NCBI GenBank assembly: GCA_035772405.1
Contig: JAYKKM010000309.1
Coordinates: 1,997,001 to 2,061,000, forward strand
From: Chrysogorgia sp. JL179-B06
Lineage: Eukaryota; Cnidaria; Anthozoa; Scleralcyonacea; Chrysogorgiidae
Length of the DNA: 64,000 nucleotides
Direction of reading: 5' to 3'
Positions 46,698-58,550 of the stretch are shown here, piece after piece. Numbering within the stretch: the stretch's first letter is position 1; each line of letters starts with the position of its first letter. Below the pieces are notes generated by a model that had not been told where the DNA came from, made no database searches, and saw only the letters and a list, made by a program, of their open reading frames with translations. The position numbers were made by a program, and so were the translations under genes.

Positions 46698-47132
46698 TAC
46701 AGTCGAACCTCTATTAAGCGGACATCTCTATTAAGCGGACACCTATCTTGGTTCCCAATGAGCCGTATAACCTCTATTAAGCGGACACCTATCTTGGGTT
46801 CCAATGAGCAGAATAACCTCTATTAAGTGGACATCTCTATTAAGCGGACACCTATCTTGGGTCCCAATGAGCAGTATAACCTCTATTAAGCGGACATCTC
46901 TATTAAGCGGACACCTATCTTGGTTCCCAATGAGCCCTATAACCTCTATTAAGCGGACACCTATCTTGGGTTCCAATGAGCAGAATAACCTCTATTAAGT
47001 GGACATCTCTATTAAGCGGACACCGATCTTGGGTCCCAATGAGCAGTATAACCTCTATTAAGCGGACATCTCTATTAAGTGGACACCTATCTTGGGTCCC
47101 AATGAGCAGTATAACCTCTATTAAGCGGACAG
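46698..47132. repeat. Tandem repeat of pogo/Tigger-like terminal sequence
   Basis: Begins after ATATA with CAGTCGAACCTCTATTAAGC and repeats CTATTAAGCGGACA with TATCTTGGGTCCCAATGAGC at intervals of roughly 28-60 bases, with larger units of about 110-190 bases. CAGT following TA and the CTCTATTAAGCGGACA motif are typical of Tc1/pogo termini; the terminus itself has been amplified in tandem. Confidence 0.8.
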
Positions 47133-47279
47133 ATGGAGTTCAAGATTAACGTTTTCTTTCAACACTTATAAGTTTTACAGGACATACCGACATTAGGCGA
47201 CATAAGGGCCGTTTTACCATTTATGCGGGAGAGTTAATTAGACGCGACTTACATAGGACGTGGGTTATGTAAGACGCAT

Positions 47280-47352
47280 ATATGGAAAAAGTGACTGCCC
47301 CAACCCTGGTCTCCATATCAACGTTTCGGCGCTCTAACCTTTGAGCTAGACA
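47280..47352 (-). tRNA. Weak tRNA-like SINE head
   Basis: Minus strand TAGCTCAAAGGTTAGAGC resembles a box A and D-arm, followed by CGCCGAAACGTTGATATGG, but no clear box B. Probably a SINE head remnant. Confidence 0.35.
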
Positions 47353-47997
47353 ATATCACATCTTAGTATATAAGAACTACTTGTGGAAAACAATTTCTAA
47401 AAAACAAACATTCCAAATTACACCTTCCTCGATTGGATCAGAGACCTCGAATTAGTTAATTAACCACCCTACCAATAATACCATCTCGCGGTAATTGTTG
47501 TGACAAATATTTTGACGTAGCTAAAAAATTCGTTGATTAGTATCTATCTCTATATCTCTCTATCTATATATCTCTCGATCTCTCGAGCTATTTCTTTATC
47601 TCTCTATCTCTCTATCAATATCACAAAAAGTATATCACGTTTCCAAAATCGTATATGTCAAATAAGCAGACAATACCATATCTTAGTATATAAGAACTAC
47701 TTGTGAAGAACAATTTCTAAAAAACAAACATTCCAAATTCATCATCTTCCTCGATTACACCAAAGACATCGAATGTGAATCACGTGTCTCAGATTAAACC
47801 AGCAGTTCCACACATCTTCTTTAAATAAATAAATCTTTTATTGATCCATCTTTGGTTAAAAATACAATAATAGAGAAACGCGATTATAAAAGACAGCTCG
47901 CAGCACAAACTCGTCAGGGTGAGCGAAACAATCAGATTGGACAGAAGAAGCAGAATTTAGTAGTTACATTTTCAGTTAAACACAATGCATTATTATA

Positions 47998-48265
47998 CCA
48001 TCACATATAATCCACCAATCAACTGTCTCTATTAGCGTCACGTGGCAGCCCAATATTTTACGATGTAGCGCAGCTACATATTGGACAGTAACCTTTGGAC
48101 TGTTTACGTGCGAAGAAACATCTTTATGTTAAGATATTTTGGATAATATTACAAAATATTTAAGTCTCGATTTGCAATATTAGGCTCGACCTTCTGTCTC
48201 GCCCAATATTGAATTCTCGACAAAAATATGTTGTAATATTGGGCTCAGCCTCATCCAATAATTAA
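47998..48265. mobile_element. Nested insertion in copy 2
   Basis: Sequence with CCCAATATTTTACGATGTAG and its partly inverted TACAAAATATT/AATATTGGGCT partners lies between ACACAATGCATTATTATA and TTATTATTTATTTAAAAT. Copy 1 (near 4125) lacks it, so it entered after the duplication. Confidence 0.65.
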
Positions 48266-49380
48266 TATTATTATTTATTTAAAATAATTCGTGATCGCTG
48301 ATTGGGTAACAGCCAACGGTGAAATCGTCTTATCAACTCATTGCATGGCCTACCAAATAATATGAAAAACTAATATTGCACGCTATGACGTTTTTTCAAC
48401 GATGCAGGACGAAAGTTGATTGCCTCAGTAAAACACAAATGACTTCCTCAAAGGAACGGTTTTTAAATAAATTATTTTAAATAAATAATAAAACAATTAT
48501 TGAATTCGGTTTTCGCATGATAAGAAGAATTATCAAGGCCTCAGTTTGTGTTATCCGCCTCAGCCTTCGGCAGATAACACAAACTTCGGCCTTTTTAATG
48601 CTTCTTATCATGCTCAATCTCATTCAATAATTGATAATTATAGTGTTGTTTCACAGGACGTCAAAGTGGAATGTCAAGGTTTTTCAGAAACAATTAAAAG
48701 ATCGAATAATTAACGTAAATTCTTTTCACTGCAGATAGGCAATCATTAATTACTTGGCAACAACTTCTCCTAAGGCTATATATTTATATATTATTCTCAG
48801 TAAGGTTTATTGTTTATAAGCATGATTAAATGACATATATAGTTCAGTTTTCGTCAGTTGTCATGTTGTCGAACTAGTGTCGCCCCCCCCTCCATTAAGT
48901 CAGAATTAATGAAGGGCTTTCGCTCGAAATGTTTGAGTGTATCTTTCCTCCATTTGGCAATAATTTATTTCACGTACTTATCGCTTGATTATTTCCATTC
49001 CACAACTTTCTACGAAGCACATATATTTTATCTCAATTCTAAAAACAACGTTTCTCGTGTTATTCAAAACATTGTAAAATTTCAAGTATTAATTGTAACC
49101 CAAATGCCATAAATGGTTTAGATCATGCTTGTTTAATGCGTTGCGTTCTAACAATTTTGTTTCTGTTGAATGAACATTCATTCCCGCTAAAGGCTTATTT
49201 AGAAAAAACACGTACGTACTCATATTATAAATGAGGTACCGCACCAATTGTCTTACACGAAGCATCATGGGGCGATCCTGAGCGTATTTATAATTTTAGG
49301 GGTACAGATGTTGCCATGGAGGATTTCGAAAATTGCAGGTGATTTATTGGCTTTTACGCAAATATCTAGATTTTTTTATC

Positions 49381-49871
49381 TGACTCTCTGTGTTCGATCT
49401 CTTTCCCTTCGTCTATGACATAATCTGTCTTCCCGTTCTTCTACAGCAGTCTCTGACTCTCTCTCTGTGCCGTACGCCGTGTTCGATCTCTTTCCCTTCG
49501 TCTACATAATCTATCTTCCCGTTCTTCTACAGCAGTCTCTGACTCTCTCTGTGCCCTATGCCGTGTTCGATCTCTTTCCCTTCGTCTACATAATCTATCT
49601 TCCCGTTCTTCTGCAGCAGTCTCTGACTTTCTCTGCCGTGCCCTACGGCGTGTTCGATCTCTTCCCCTTCGTCTACATAATCTATCTTCCCGTTCTTCTG
49701 CATTTTCATTTGCTCTTCGCTCTCGGTCTCGTTGGTTCCTTCGCTGTCTACGCGTGCTTCGTCCATAAGACCATAACCAAACATCACGATCTGCGCAAAT
49801 TTTCTGCAAAACACAATTGAATTTTTCACGCGTGCAAGATGGGCTTTTCTAGAAAAATGAAAGTTTTTCAA
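49381..49871 (-). pseudogene. Arg/Glu-rich 28-residue tandem repeat ORF, copy 2
   Basis: Paralogue of 5146-5792. Minus frame reads ERRANENAEEREDRLCRRRG, RDRTRRRARQRKSETAAEE, then further EEREDRLCRRRERDRTR units. It has fewer repeat units and a frame change between the N-terminal part (49871-49740) and the repeats. The difference in unit number between the copies shows unequal repeat exchange. Confidence 0.5.
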
Positions 49872-51061
49872 CCTAATTTATGATAGTTAATGCTAATTTA
49901 TATTAACATAATGTGTTGTCTTTTTCGAGAAGTTTAAAAACATTGGGCTTTCAGACAATGTATAGCTTTCGCAACAGTGATGGTTATTTCCAGAAATATA
50001 AATAGAACAAAGAGGTGGTTCGATTTTGGATGTTTTTCAGCCGGACAGGAAAGAGTTAATGTTCATCCGATTTGTTAGAATAATAGAATATTGAAATAAA
50101 TTTAGAAATAAAGATCATTTATCTACTACATGAAGGCCATGTTCTTTTCTGGTTCAACACGTAACAGCCGAGCGTGACCAGACAATGTTCCAAGGTTGCT
50201 TTCCTGCAGTGCTGTGCTTTTATATACTCTATCACCTTGTGAACGAGCATAAAGCATTTTATAGCTAAACTGCATTATCACAAAACAACAGGAAAAATAT
50301 AATCCCGATAATTTTTGTCGTGTAAACACTCGATCGCGATCGTGATCGCAATAAATTTAATCTGGAGGTGGTTTGCGATTGCGATCGGCGGGCTATCGCG
50401 ATCGAAAATAGCCGTGTAGAAACAGTTTTTGGGATTGCGATCCGAATAAACACGCGTGCGAATAAACTGGATCCGAATAAACTGGAAGTTTCCAAATATA
50501 AACAAAATCATCTCCAGCATAGCCAAATATTCGTCGGACTATACAAGCGTATTGTATATGATTAGATACAACTATAAGTCAATGCATGTAGGAAAATTTC
50601 TGGAGGTTCAAATCATTCCTCAACGTGTTCATGATGTTTTTGTTTTAATGTTATTTTCTTCTATCCTTGTTCTGCTTTGATAGTCGCTCTCAAGACTTCC
50701 TTATAGGTACGGTCCTATTTTCTTACTTTCTTTCTTTTACTGCGAACGCTGACGAGTCCGGGTAAGGTTGACATAGGCTCCGTTCGCTATCTTGAAGAAT
50801 CTGAAAAGACAAAAGTAAAAACCTTTCGCCGGCGTGGCAACAGTTGGCATAACCTGAAAAACATACACAAACAACAAAGCAAAAAAAAAAGAATAAACTG
50901 CGGATTGCGTGTTCGCAATACAATATTCTAATTAAATATACAATGTTCGCAATACGTTGATTCTTTGAGGGAGAGATGCCTTCGAATGACACACCTTACT
51001 TACTTAATCCTTAAATATTCCGAACTGTAATACTCTTGGGCCAAGACTATTGTATTCTCAC

Positions 51062-51200
51062 CAGTAGCAAAGTTGGCCATATAGCAACTGGTCATGCTAT
51101 GCAAATTTTGAAACGATTTACATATTCAGATCTTTAGAAATATATTGTTTTCAAAATATGCAGATGTTTATAAATTTAGCAGCATGACCAGTTGAGTCTG
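51062..51200. repeat. Foldback repeat, copy 2
   Basis: Same left arm as 6862-7003 (AGTTGGCCATATAGCAACTG) but the right arm is cut after GCATGACCAGTTG, so the hairpin is shorter. Confidence 0.6.
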
Positions 51201-52082
51201 ATTCTCACAATACAACCACAATCTTGTTATATGCGCATTCCGTAACGCTACAAAGTACATTTCTATATGTACGTTTTACGTTTGTACGACAGCTTCGCGC
51301 GCGTAAATGCAGATGAAATTTGTTTAACGGAAACAAAATCAAATTCAAACAAATTAAAAAAAAAATATATATATATTTCTGCAGAAACAAAATTGTTAGA
51401 ACACAACGCATTAAACAAACGTAATCTAAACCATTTGGCATTTCGCTCACTTTAATACTTTAATACTTTAATACTTCACCATGATAAACGTTGTAATTTT
51501 ACTAATTGAGATAATTTTACACATACATTCAGGAAACGTAATACAGTAATACATATTGACCAATTTTATGGTTTTAACTAAATTGTTACGAGAATTTTGT
51601 AGGGGTTTAATCCGAATTTTACTTAGATTTTTTTGCTGAATTAAAAACAGGATTTGTTTTGTTTGTTTATGACTTTTTGATCATTTGATTAAAATTTCAA
51701 ATACATTTAATTAAATTTTAATGAAATTCGGTTTAAAAACAGATCGGAAAGAACGGTATTAATGTGTTGCCAGGAGCACGAAACCATGGCTTTTCTCATT
51801 CCGAGGATTTGTCGTGGTGTTGTCATGCTGAACAGTAAGCTTAACGAAGTTCTTATCAAGGCTACTAGACACTCAAAATGATATTTCGACCTTATGCTTG
51901 CGTCAGTGCTACGCTTGCGTCGAATTTTCACTGTGAAATAAGGACAATTGTACAGTTCACTTATATGCTAGTTGCGCTAATATTTTAATATAAGTGAACT
52001 TCTTATCAGACAAAATCACAATATTCATAGCTATAATACGAGAAGCAAAAAAGACCTAAATCGCGAACTTGGCAAGAGAACT

Positions 52083-52202
52083 TTTAGTTTTAATGGGTCT
52101 TTACTGTGTAATAAATGCCCTACTAAAGTAAAAGAGGCATCTTCACTTTCAAGTTTTAAGACTAAAATTTCGAAATACTTACTGATATTTGACACTTTTT
52201 AA
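52083..52202 (+). pseudogene. LINE C-terminal scrap, copy 2
   Basis: Reads FSFNGSLLCNKCPTKVKEAS, SLSSFKTKISKYLL and stops at 52202; paralogue of 7820-7939 with several substitutions. Confidence 0.7.
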
Positions 52203-52317
52203 CTTTTAACTTTTTAACTTTTCTTATATATAATTCCACAGTTTATAATTTACGTTTTGTTCATTGGAGACTTTTATATGACTTAAAAATATATGTAGCT
52301 ATATAACATTATGTAGT

Positions 52318-52592
52318 TTAGTTTAGTTTAGTTTATTAGATTTCTCACTCTTTTGTGAACGGAATACCCCAACAGGCTAGAAGCCCAATTGATAGGGGTT
52401 CCGAGGGCCTACGATTTAAGGTCGTTATCCGAGAAGACCCGAAAGTCTTACCATTTGCTGATATTATTGCAAAGGCAGCACTTTCTCCTCAATTATTTTT
52501 AAGACCCTGAGTGGAGGTCCGACCCAGGATTTGAACCTGCGTCTCCCAGCTTATAGACATGTCAGTGTGGTAACCACTAGACCACAAAATTT
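52318..52592 (-). mobile_element. tRNA-derived SINE inserted in copy 2 only
   Basis: Minus strand begins TTTGTGGTCTAGTGGTTACC (box A TGGTCTAGTGG), box B GGTTCAAATCC at about 52520, a body with GGTCTTCTCGGATAACGACC, and an AAACTAAACTAAACTA tail at 52318. In copy 1 (about 8036) ATTATGTAATTTAAACAC is uninterrupted, showing the empty site. Confidence 0.8.
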
Positions 52593-52979
52593 AAACACGC
52601 AGGTTCCTTATGAATACCAGTCTTGTAACTGAAGAGACAAACCTGTTTAAATAAAGTTAATTCTATCGTACTTCATGCGTCGCATTTGAAAACCGAGCTT
52701 TAATGCTACGTCCATCAAGAAAACAAGGCCAAATAATAAATGAATTTGTTGTTGATAATATATAACATTGACATATTAACGCTAAACAGAAACATGGCTT
52801 TTGCTACAAGTGGAAAACGTCACTCACTCTCAAGATGAATGCAGCAAAGAAATATAAGTCATGCATTTGAACTCATTGATATGATAATAATGAAATCCTC
52901 AACTGAATCACTACGGATTATCGTGGTATATCTTCCCCTCCATCAAAAGTAAACGGCTTGACAAATCAACTATAATCTT

Positions 52980-54208
52980 TTCTGAATTTACTTCATACCA
53001 TGGAATGTGATCTTGGAGTGGTGGGTAATGCCCAGAAGTGGATTGCCTCCTTCTTGATGGGAAGAAAGCAACGCATTTGCATTGATCGTGTCCAATCTAA
53101 AAGTTACGGTCTGACCTCTGGCGTTCCTAAGGGTAGCTGCTTAGGCCCATTGCTATTTCTTATCTACCTCTGAGATATTTAAAATCGTATCAAAACATCT
53201 TCCCTGCGCCCCATAAATATGCAGATGATACGCAAATGTATATCTCTCGTTCAAGCCTGATACTCCATCGTCCTGCAAGAAGATGCTGTTATAAATCATT
53301 TGAAGAATACATTGCTGAAGTTCCAGCCTTGGATGATCTCACATCGACTGCTAATTAACGATACTAAAACTCACTAAATTTTTAATAATTGGCTCTAGGC
53401 AGCAGTTGTTGAAAGTAACTATTGATTTTATCAGTCGGTGCGTAATCTTGGTTGTTGTTTGATAACCAGATGTCAATGAATGCCCACGTACGTAATTGGT
53501 AGAGTCTGTAGTAAGGCATTTCGTAGTCTTTATAACATTCGACAAATTAGAAATTTTTATCTGCTGACTCGACCAGAATCCTTTCATGCTTTCATCTAGA
53601 CTATTGCAATTCTTTGCTATATGGTGTCCCTCATGATATCAAATTGATCAATTACAACGTATACTTAATGCTGCGTTAGCCGCTCGAATGGTGTGTCTTG
53701 TACCTAAATACGAGCACACCACACCTGTTCTTAAGAAACTTCATTGCCTGCCTATTCAATATCGTGTGATTTTTAAGATTGCATGCACTGTCTTTAACTG
53801 AGCATTGCACGGCAAGGCTCCTGAATATCTGGAAAGCCTGCTCCATGTTAAACACACCGGTCCATGCCGTTTAAGATCACAAGAACAACACCTGCTTTTG
53901 GTCCCCAGAACATCATGTAAAACCTTTGGAGACAGGGCCTTTTTTAAAGCTGGTCCTGTTGTTTGGAACAGTTTACCACTTTTTATCAGACAATCTTCTA
54001 GTACTGCCTCCTTTAAGAAACTTTTAAAAACGTATTTATTTAGAAAGGCTTACGATATTTGTAGTAATTATTTGTAATATTCTACACCTTGCTTTAGAAT
54101 ATTTATAGTTTTAGCGCGTTATAAATTCAAAATATTATTATTATTATATTATTATTATTATATCTTGAACGGCTAGCTATAGACTTTAAAAAAGTTCTTA
54201 GTATAACT
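52980..54208 (+). mobile_element. LINE 3' half with decayed reverse transcriptase, copy 2 only
   Basis: Fragments in three frames: KWIASFLMGRKQRICIDRVQ, LTSGVPKGSCLGPLLFLIYL, KYADDTQMYISRSS (catalytic YADD), a region near 53650-53790, and finally TFGDRAFFKAGPVVWNSLPL to a stop at 54077. An ATT-repeat tail ends the element. L2/CR1-type. Copy 1 is continuous at about 8430 (AAATCAAGTATTATTTTCAA then TTGCCACGTC), so this is a post-duplication insertion. Confidence 0.8.
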
Positions 54209-54738
54209 GGAGATTGCCACGTCGAGGACATAATGTTCGGTCATGTTAAGGTTGTGACGTCAAGGTTATTTTCCTCGGCAGTGCTGTGCTTTTCATGCAA
54301 TACGTTTTATAATTGCATTACGGCAGCTTTGCGGGCGTAAATGTAGATGATATGGAATTTGTTCAACGTTTTAAGCGAGTACGTCCGCATTATTTTATCC
54401 TGCATTATTTTATCCTGCAGAACCCAACACATTACACAAATATGATCCAAACCATCTGGCATTTGGGTTACTTTAATACTTGAAATTTTACAATGTTTTA
54501 TTCACACCAACATGAGAAACGTTGTTTTTATAATTGAGATAGAATATGTTTGCTCCGTAGAAAGTTGGGGAATAGAAATAATAAAGCGATAATAATATAA
54601 TAAAGTGAAATATATATAATATAAATATATATCAAATGAAATAAATTGCTGCCAAACGGAGGAAAGATACACTCAGACATTTTGAGCGAAAGCCCTTCAT
54701 TCACTCTGATATAAATAGCTAGGGCTCAGCTGTATTAA

Positions 54739-55316
54739 GGCATGGCTGTTGACTTTTTCCAGAAATTTTGTCAAACTTAGCAAAGTAGGAACAAATTTAC
54801 GGTTTTGTTTCCATGACAACAAGGTCACGTGAATCATTTGGATGAAAACATAAAACGTTCTCGAAGCACGCTAATATATATAATTTAAACAATTAAACAG
54901 CGTATTTTGATGTAAATATTGATCTAGTTTATCAAGCTAAGTTGCCAGATTATATAGCTTTACCGTAAATGGAAACGTTTAGCGAATGATTTTTCCTCTA
55001 ATTACAATTTCTTTAATATTTTTGTTTATGCGAAGTGATTCCTACCATTCAACTTAACATGATAAACGTAATTAAATTTTGCATCAAATTGCGCTGTTTA
55101 ATTGTTTATATTGTATATATTCGCGTGGCTCAAGAACGTTTTAAGTTTTCATCCAATATGACCGCCAATGAGTCACGTGACCTTGTTGTCATGGAAACGA
55201 AACCGTAAATTAGTTCCTACTCATGTACGATGAATACGTTTTATAAGTTTGACTAAATTTGGACAAAATCTCTGGAAAATAGGAAATTTTAGTGTCGAAG
55301 TCAAGAGCCATATGCC
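54739..55316. mobile_element. TTAA-flanked foldback MITE, copy 2 only
   Basis: TTAA at 54735-54738 and 55317-55320. Inverted ends start GGCATGGCT. Arms of about 190 bases include AACAAGGTCACGTGA and its inverse, and AAACAATTAAACAGCG and its inverse, around a ~170-base centre. Confidence 0.85.
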
Positions 55317-55814
55317 TTAATACCGCTGAGGGGATCCTGGCCCGACACTAGATGGACAACACGACAACACGACGACTAACGACAACTGAACTATAGTGTA
55401 AACTATAAACCTTACTGAGAATAATATACAGTGCGTATTCAACCTATTGTGGTAAGTTTGAAGCCCTAGACCGACCTCTGAGGCCCTGTTTATAACCGCT
55501 ATAGGGTAACCCTAGGAGTACCGGGTTACCCTAGCGCCAGGGTGAAAAGATAGCTTGCGTTTATAAGGAAATGATCGGGCTAGGGTAACCCTAGGACTAG
55601 GGTGAAGTATACTCGCGCCGTCGAGCGTGTACGCGGGAAATTCGAGTGTAAACATGGCGGAAAGAAAGAAAATTCTTGCATGCTGTATTATCGATTTTAA
55701 TCTCTCTACTACCTGTGCTTACTTCTCTTCAGTTAGATGGTATTCTTCTTTGTTATTCAATCATGTCTATAACTGTTAAACAACTAACACTCCTTCATGC
55801 GGCTCTATATTCTA

Positions 55815-56830
55815 AGATAGATATAGATAGATAGATAGATTTATTAACAAATTACATTGCAGTATAATACTGAATTGCGTAATTTTACATATACAGTATC
55901 AAGTAAAAAGGTATATAAATTTTCGATAAAAATTAATAATCAATTAAACATTTAAAAACTACACCTACTTTATATTATACTTTACAATTTAAAATAATTC
56001 ATTATATAACATGCTACTTCGTATTATAAAAGATTTTAAGAACCTCTTGGTCTTTACGGCTGGAAGAGAGAAAGTTCTATTTCTTCTTCAAAAGTATCTA
56101 GGATTACAGAGGCGTTTAAGCAAAATGTCGTACAACTTATTATCTGTATTAGCCACTATAGAATAAAAAAGCTTATTTGTTAACATTTCCTGGTGTTCAT
56201 TTATTGTTTTTAAATCAGCTTGTGTCAAGGAGTCTTGATATGGGATGCCAGGGTATATAATTGCAAGGGCTCTTTTCTGGATGCGCTCGATATCATTTTG
56301 CAAGTACTTTGGCAGTGCGTAATGGAACACTGGGCATGCGTAGTCCATGGTGGAGCGAATGCAGGTACAGTAGTACTGAATTAGATCTACGGATGATACG
56401 TTGGCACGCTTTAGCTGGACGAGGAAATATAGTCTACGAGAAACTTTCTTGACTAATGCTTCAATATGGCTATTCCAAGTTAGCTTATTGTTGATAATTA
56501 AGCCTAACAATTTCACACTTGATTCGACCTCGATAGAACTACCCTCTACGTTGATGGCAGTGAAGGGATCAGCTTGCATCTTAGAGAAATTGATCACGAG
56601 TTCTTTAGATTTGTCACAGTTCAACCTGAACAGATTACTCTTTGACCAGTCATATACTTGGTCAGCAGCCGACTGTGCCAAAGAACAGGAGTTTTTGTTT
56701 ACCACCTCAGACACAGTAGTGTCATCTACATATTTCCAGGTCTTAAAATTTCCGAGTATAGACAAATCATTAATCATGATCAAAAATAACCATGGACCTA
56801 ATTTCGTAACTCTGCCCTATCTCGACGACT
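55815..56830 (-). mobile_element. 5'-truncated LINE with reverse-transcriptase C-terminal half
   Basis: Open minus-strand frame 56783-56088 continues upstream as KLGPWLFL. It reads IMINDLSILGNFKTWKYVDD (YVDD catalytic motif), KLLGLIINNKLTWNSHIEAL, DYACPVFHYALPKYLQNDIE and ends CNPRYF. The 3' end has AATAAATC then (TATC)n at 55815-55845. The frame is uninterrupted over 231 codons, so it is fairly young. The clade is CR1/L2-like or related (GTKLGPWLF is also seen in other LINE clades); the endonuclease and N-terminal RT motifs are missing. Confidence 0.8.
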
Positions 56831-56945
56831 TCTTCGAAGAAATTGACATATGCGAGGCTTGCGAGTGCATCAAGAGGCCTGATACCCAAAAACTTGACCC
56901 AGGTGTCCGAGTTGTCCCTATCGATTGTGTTTATACAGCAAAAAC

Positions 56946-57360
56946 ATATCCCTAGTGCTAGGGTTTCCCTAGCTAAGTGATAGGGATTCCCTAGCTAAGT
57001 GATAGGGTTTCCCTAGCTAAGTGATAGGGTTTCCCTAGCTAAGTGATAGGGTTTCCCTAGCTAAGTGATAGGGTTTCCCTAGCTAAGTGATAGGGTTTCC
57101 CTAGCTAAGTGATAGGGTTTCCCTAGCTAAGTGATAGGGTTTCCCTAGCTAAGTGATAGGGTTTCCCTAGCTAAGTGATAGGGTTTCCCTAGCTAAGTGA
57201 TAGGGTTTCCCTAGCTAAGTGATAGGGTTTCCCTAGCTAAGTGATAGGGTTTCCCTAGCTAAGTGCTAGGGTTTCCCTACCTAAGTGATAGGGTTTCCCT
57301 AGCTAAGTGATAGGGTTTCCCTAGCTAAGTGATAGGGTTTCCCTAGCTAAGTGATAGGGT
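56946..57360. repeat. 22-bp minisatellite, AGGGTTTCCCTAGCTAAGTG
   Basis: About 18 near-identical units; rare variants GATTCCC, GCTAGGG and CTACCTAAG. Each unit holds two small palindromes (AGGGTTTCCCT and TAGCTA). Confidence 0.95.
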
Positions 57361-57916
57361 GACCCTACTAGTAGGGTAACCCTATAGTTTGCTTATAAAC
57401 GCAACGTAGAAAAATAACTACACTATAGGGTCACCCGCGGGCACTATAGGGTAGTAACCCTATTCCTTGAGCCACAGGAATAGATAAAGCTTACAAAATA
57501 CTTTAAATACATGTTATTTGAGTGCACATCCGTGGCTCAGCTAATGTGTATACACAATGTAGATATAGGAGTAGCTGTTGCCGAGTAACTAATGCCTATG
57601 TTGTAAAGAATTTACGTTAATTATTCCATCTGTGTTTCTGAAAAACTTAGAACTTTGAAGTTCCCTCCTACATGACGGCTTTGACGTCCTGTGAAACAAC
57701 ACTATAACGCATTGACATTGTGTTCAACTGAAAATGTAACTACTAAATTCTGCTTCTTCTGTCCAATGTTGTGCTGCGAGCCGTCTTTATAATTGCATTC
57801 CTCTCAAGAGGCGCGGAAGGTGTAATTTGGAATATTTGTTTTTCAGAAATCGTTCTTATACTAAGATGTGGTGTTGTCTACGCAAGCGAGGGTGATAATC
57901 TCGCGAGTAATATATA

Positions 57917-57955
57917 ATGGGAATATCCCAACGAAACGTTAGCTAATAAAATATG
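57917..57955 (+). ncRNA. Decayed hammerhead-like sequence
   Basis: GGGAATATCCCAACGAAACGTTAGC has the stem II hairpin (GGGA...TCCC) and GAAAC followed by CGTT, but the CTGATGA strand is TATATAA. It probably derives from a Penelope-like or retrozyme hammerhead; not active. Confidence 0.3.
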
Positions 57956-58059
57956 TTTTTAAATTTCTGTCATGTCATATGTCTTAAAGTAATTTTTTGG
58001 GCTTTAATTTTTATTTCTAAATTACGGTTCCAGCCTGGTGTTTCAATTGCCACAATAGG

Positions 58060-58345
58060 CATGTATGTTATGTATCTGGACTCGCTAATTCCAAATCTGT
58101 TTTCAGAATTGAAAACGGTTAAATATTGATCGAGATAACGTTCGAAATATGATTACAATTTTGTCACGTATAGAAATTATAGTCGCCAAGCAGCCTAATT
58201 GCCGTCTAATTTCTAAGTACATAAACCGTTTTTATACGAAGGGTATGCACGTTCTCGTAATATAATAGACACGTATGTTATGTATTTAGACTCGGTAATT
58301 CTGAGAAATCTGTTTTCAGAATTGAAATCGAGTAAATATTGGCCG
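58060..58345. repeat. Tandem ~190-bp repeat with CAAATCTGTTTTCAGAATTG
   Basis: Two units with TATGTTATGTATCTGGACTC, ATCTGTTTTCAGAATTGAAA and GTTCTCGTAATATAATAGAC. Two more units and one inverted piece occur at 61930-62330. Confidence 0.75.
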
Positions 58346-58550
58346 AGATTACGTTCAAAATCCACGTACGAAGAAACGGCTTTTTGCGATTTCTTATTAC
58401 ACTGTAGGTCTGCAGGGCCCCAAAAAGCGGGCGAGGGATTAATGCGTACACGTATTTCTAGTTTTACACATACGATTTAGAAAACGTGATAAACTAAGTT
58501 GAGAATGGAAATAAAATGGAAAGAAGAGCTGAATTATATTATGCTTTTTC

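Larger units (their letters stand above)
55488..57402. mobile_element. Inverted-repeat element with AGGGTAACCCTA ends, containing a LINE and a minisatellite
   Basis: Left GTTTATAACCGCTATAGGGT then AACCCTAG; right, inverted, GTTTATAAGCAAACTATAGG then GTTACCCTA. The ends are full of the palindrome AGGGTAACCCT. Internally a LINE fragment (55815-56830) and a 22-bp minisatellite (56946-57360) account for most of the length. No transposase. Confidence 0.6.
45046..57860 (+). repeat. Segmental duplication, copy 2
   Basis: Direct-orientation counterpart of 1-10150. It is longer because it gained elements absent from copy 1: a nested element at 47998-48265, a SINE at 52318-52592, a LINE at 52980-54208, a TTAA-flanked MITE at 54739-55316 and a larger element at 55488-57402. 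Copy 1 gained 89-490 and the 8935-9612 element. No intact gene is seen between the named items. Confidence 0.85.

Noticed and set aside
56401..56955. A 184-codon plus-strand frame
   Set aside because: It lies antisense to the clear reverse-transcriptase frame with YVDD on the minus strand.
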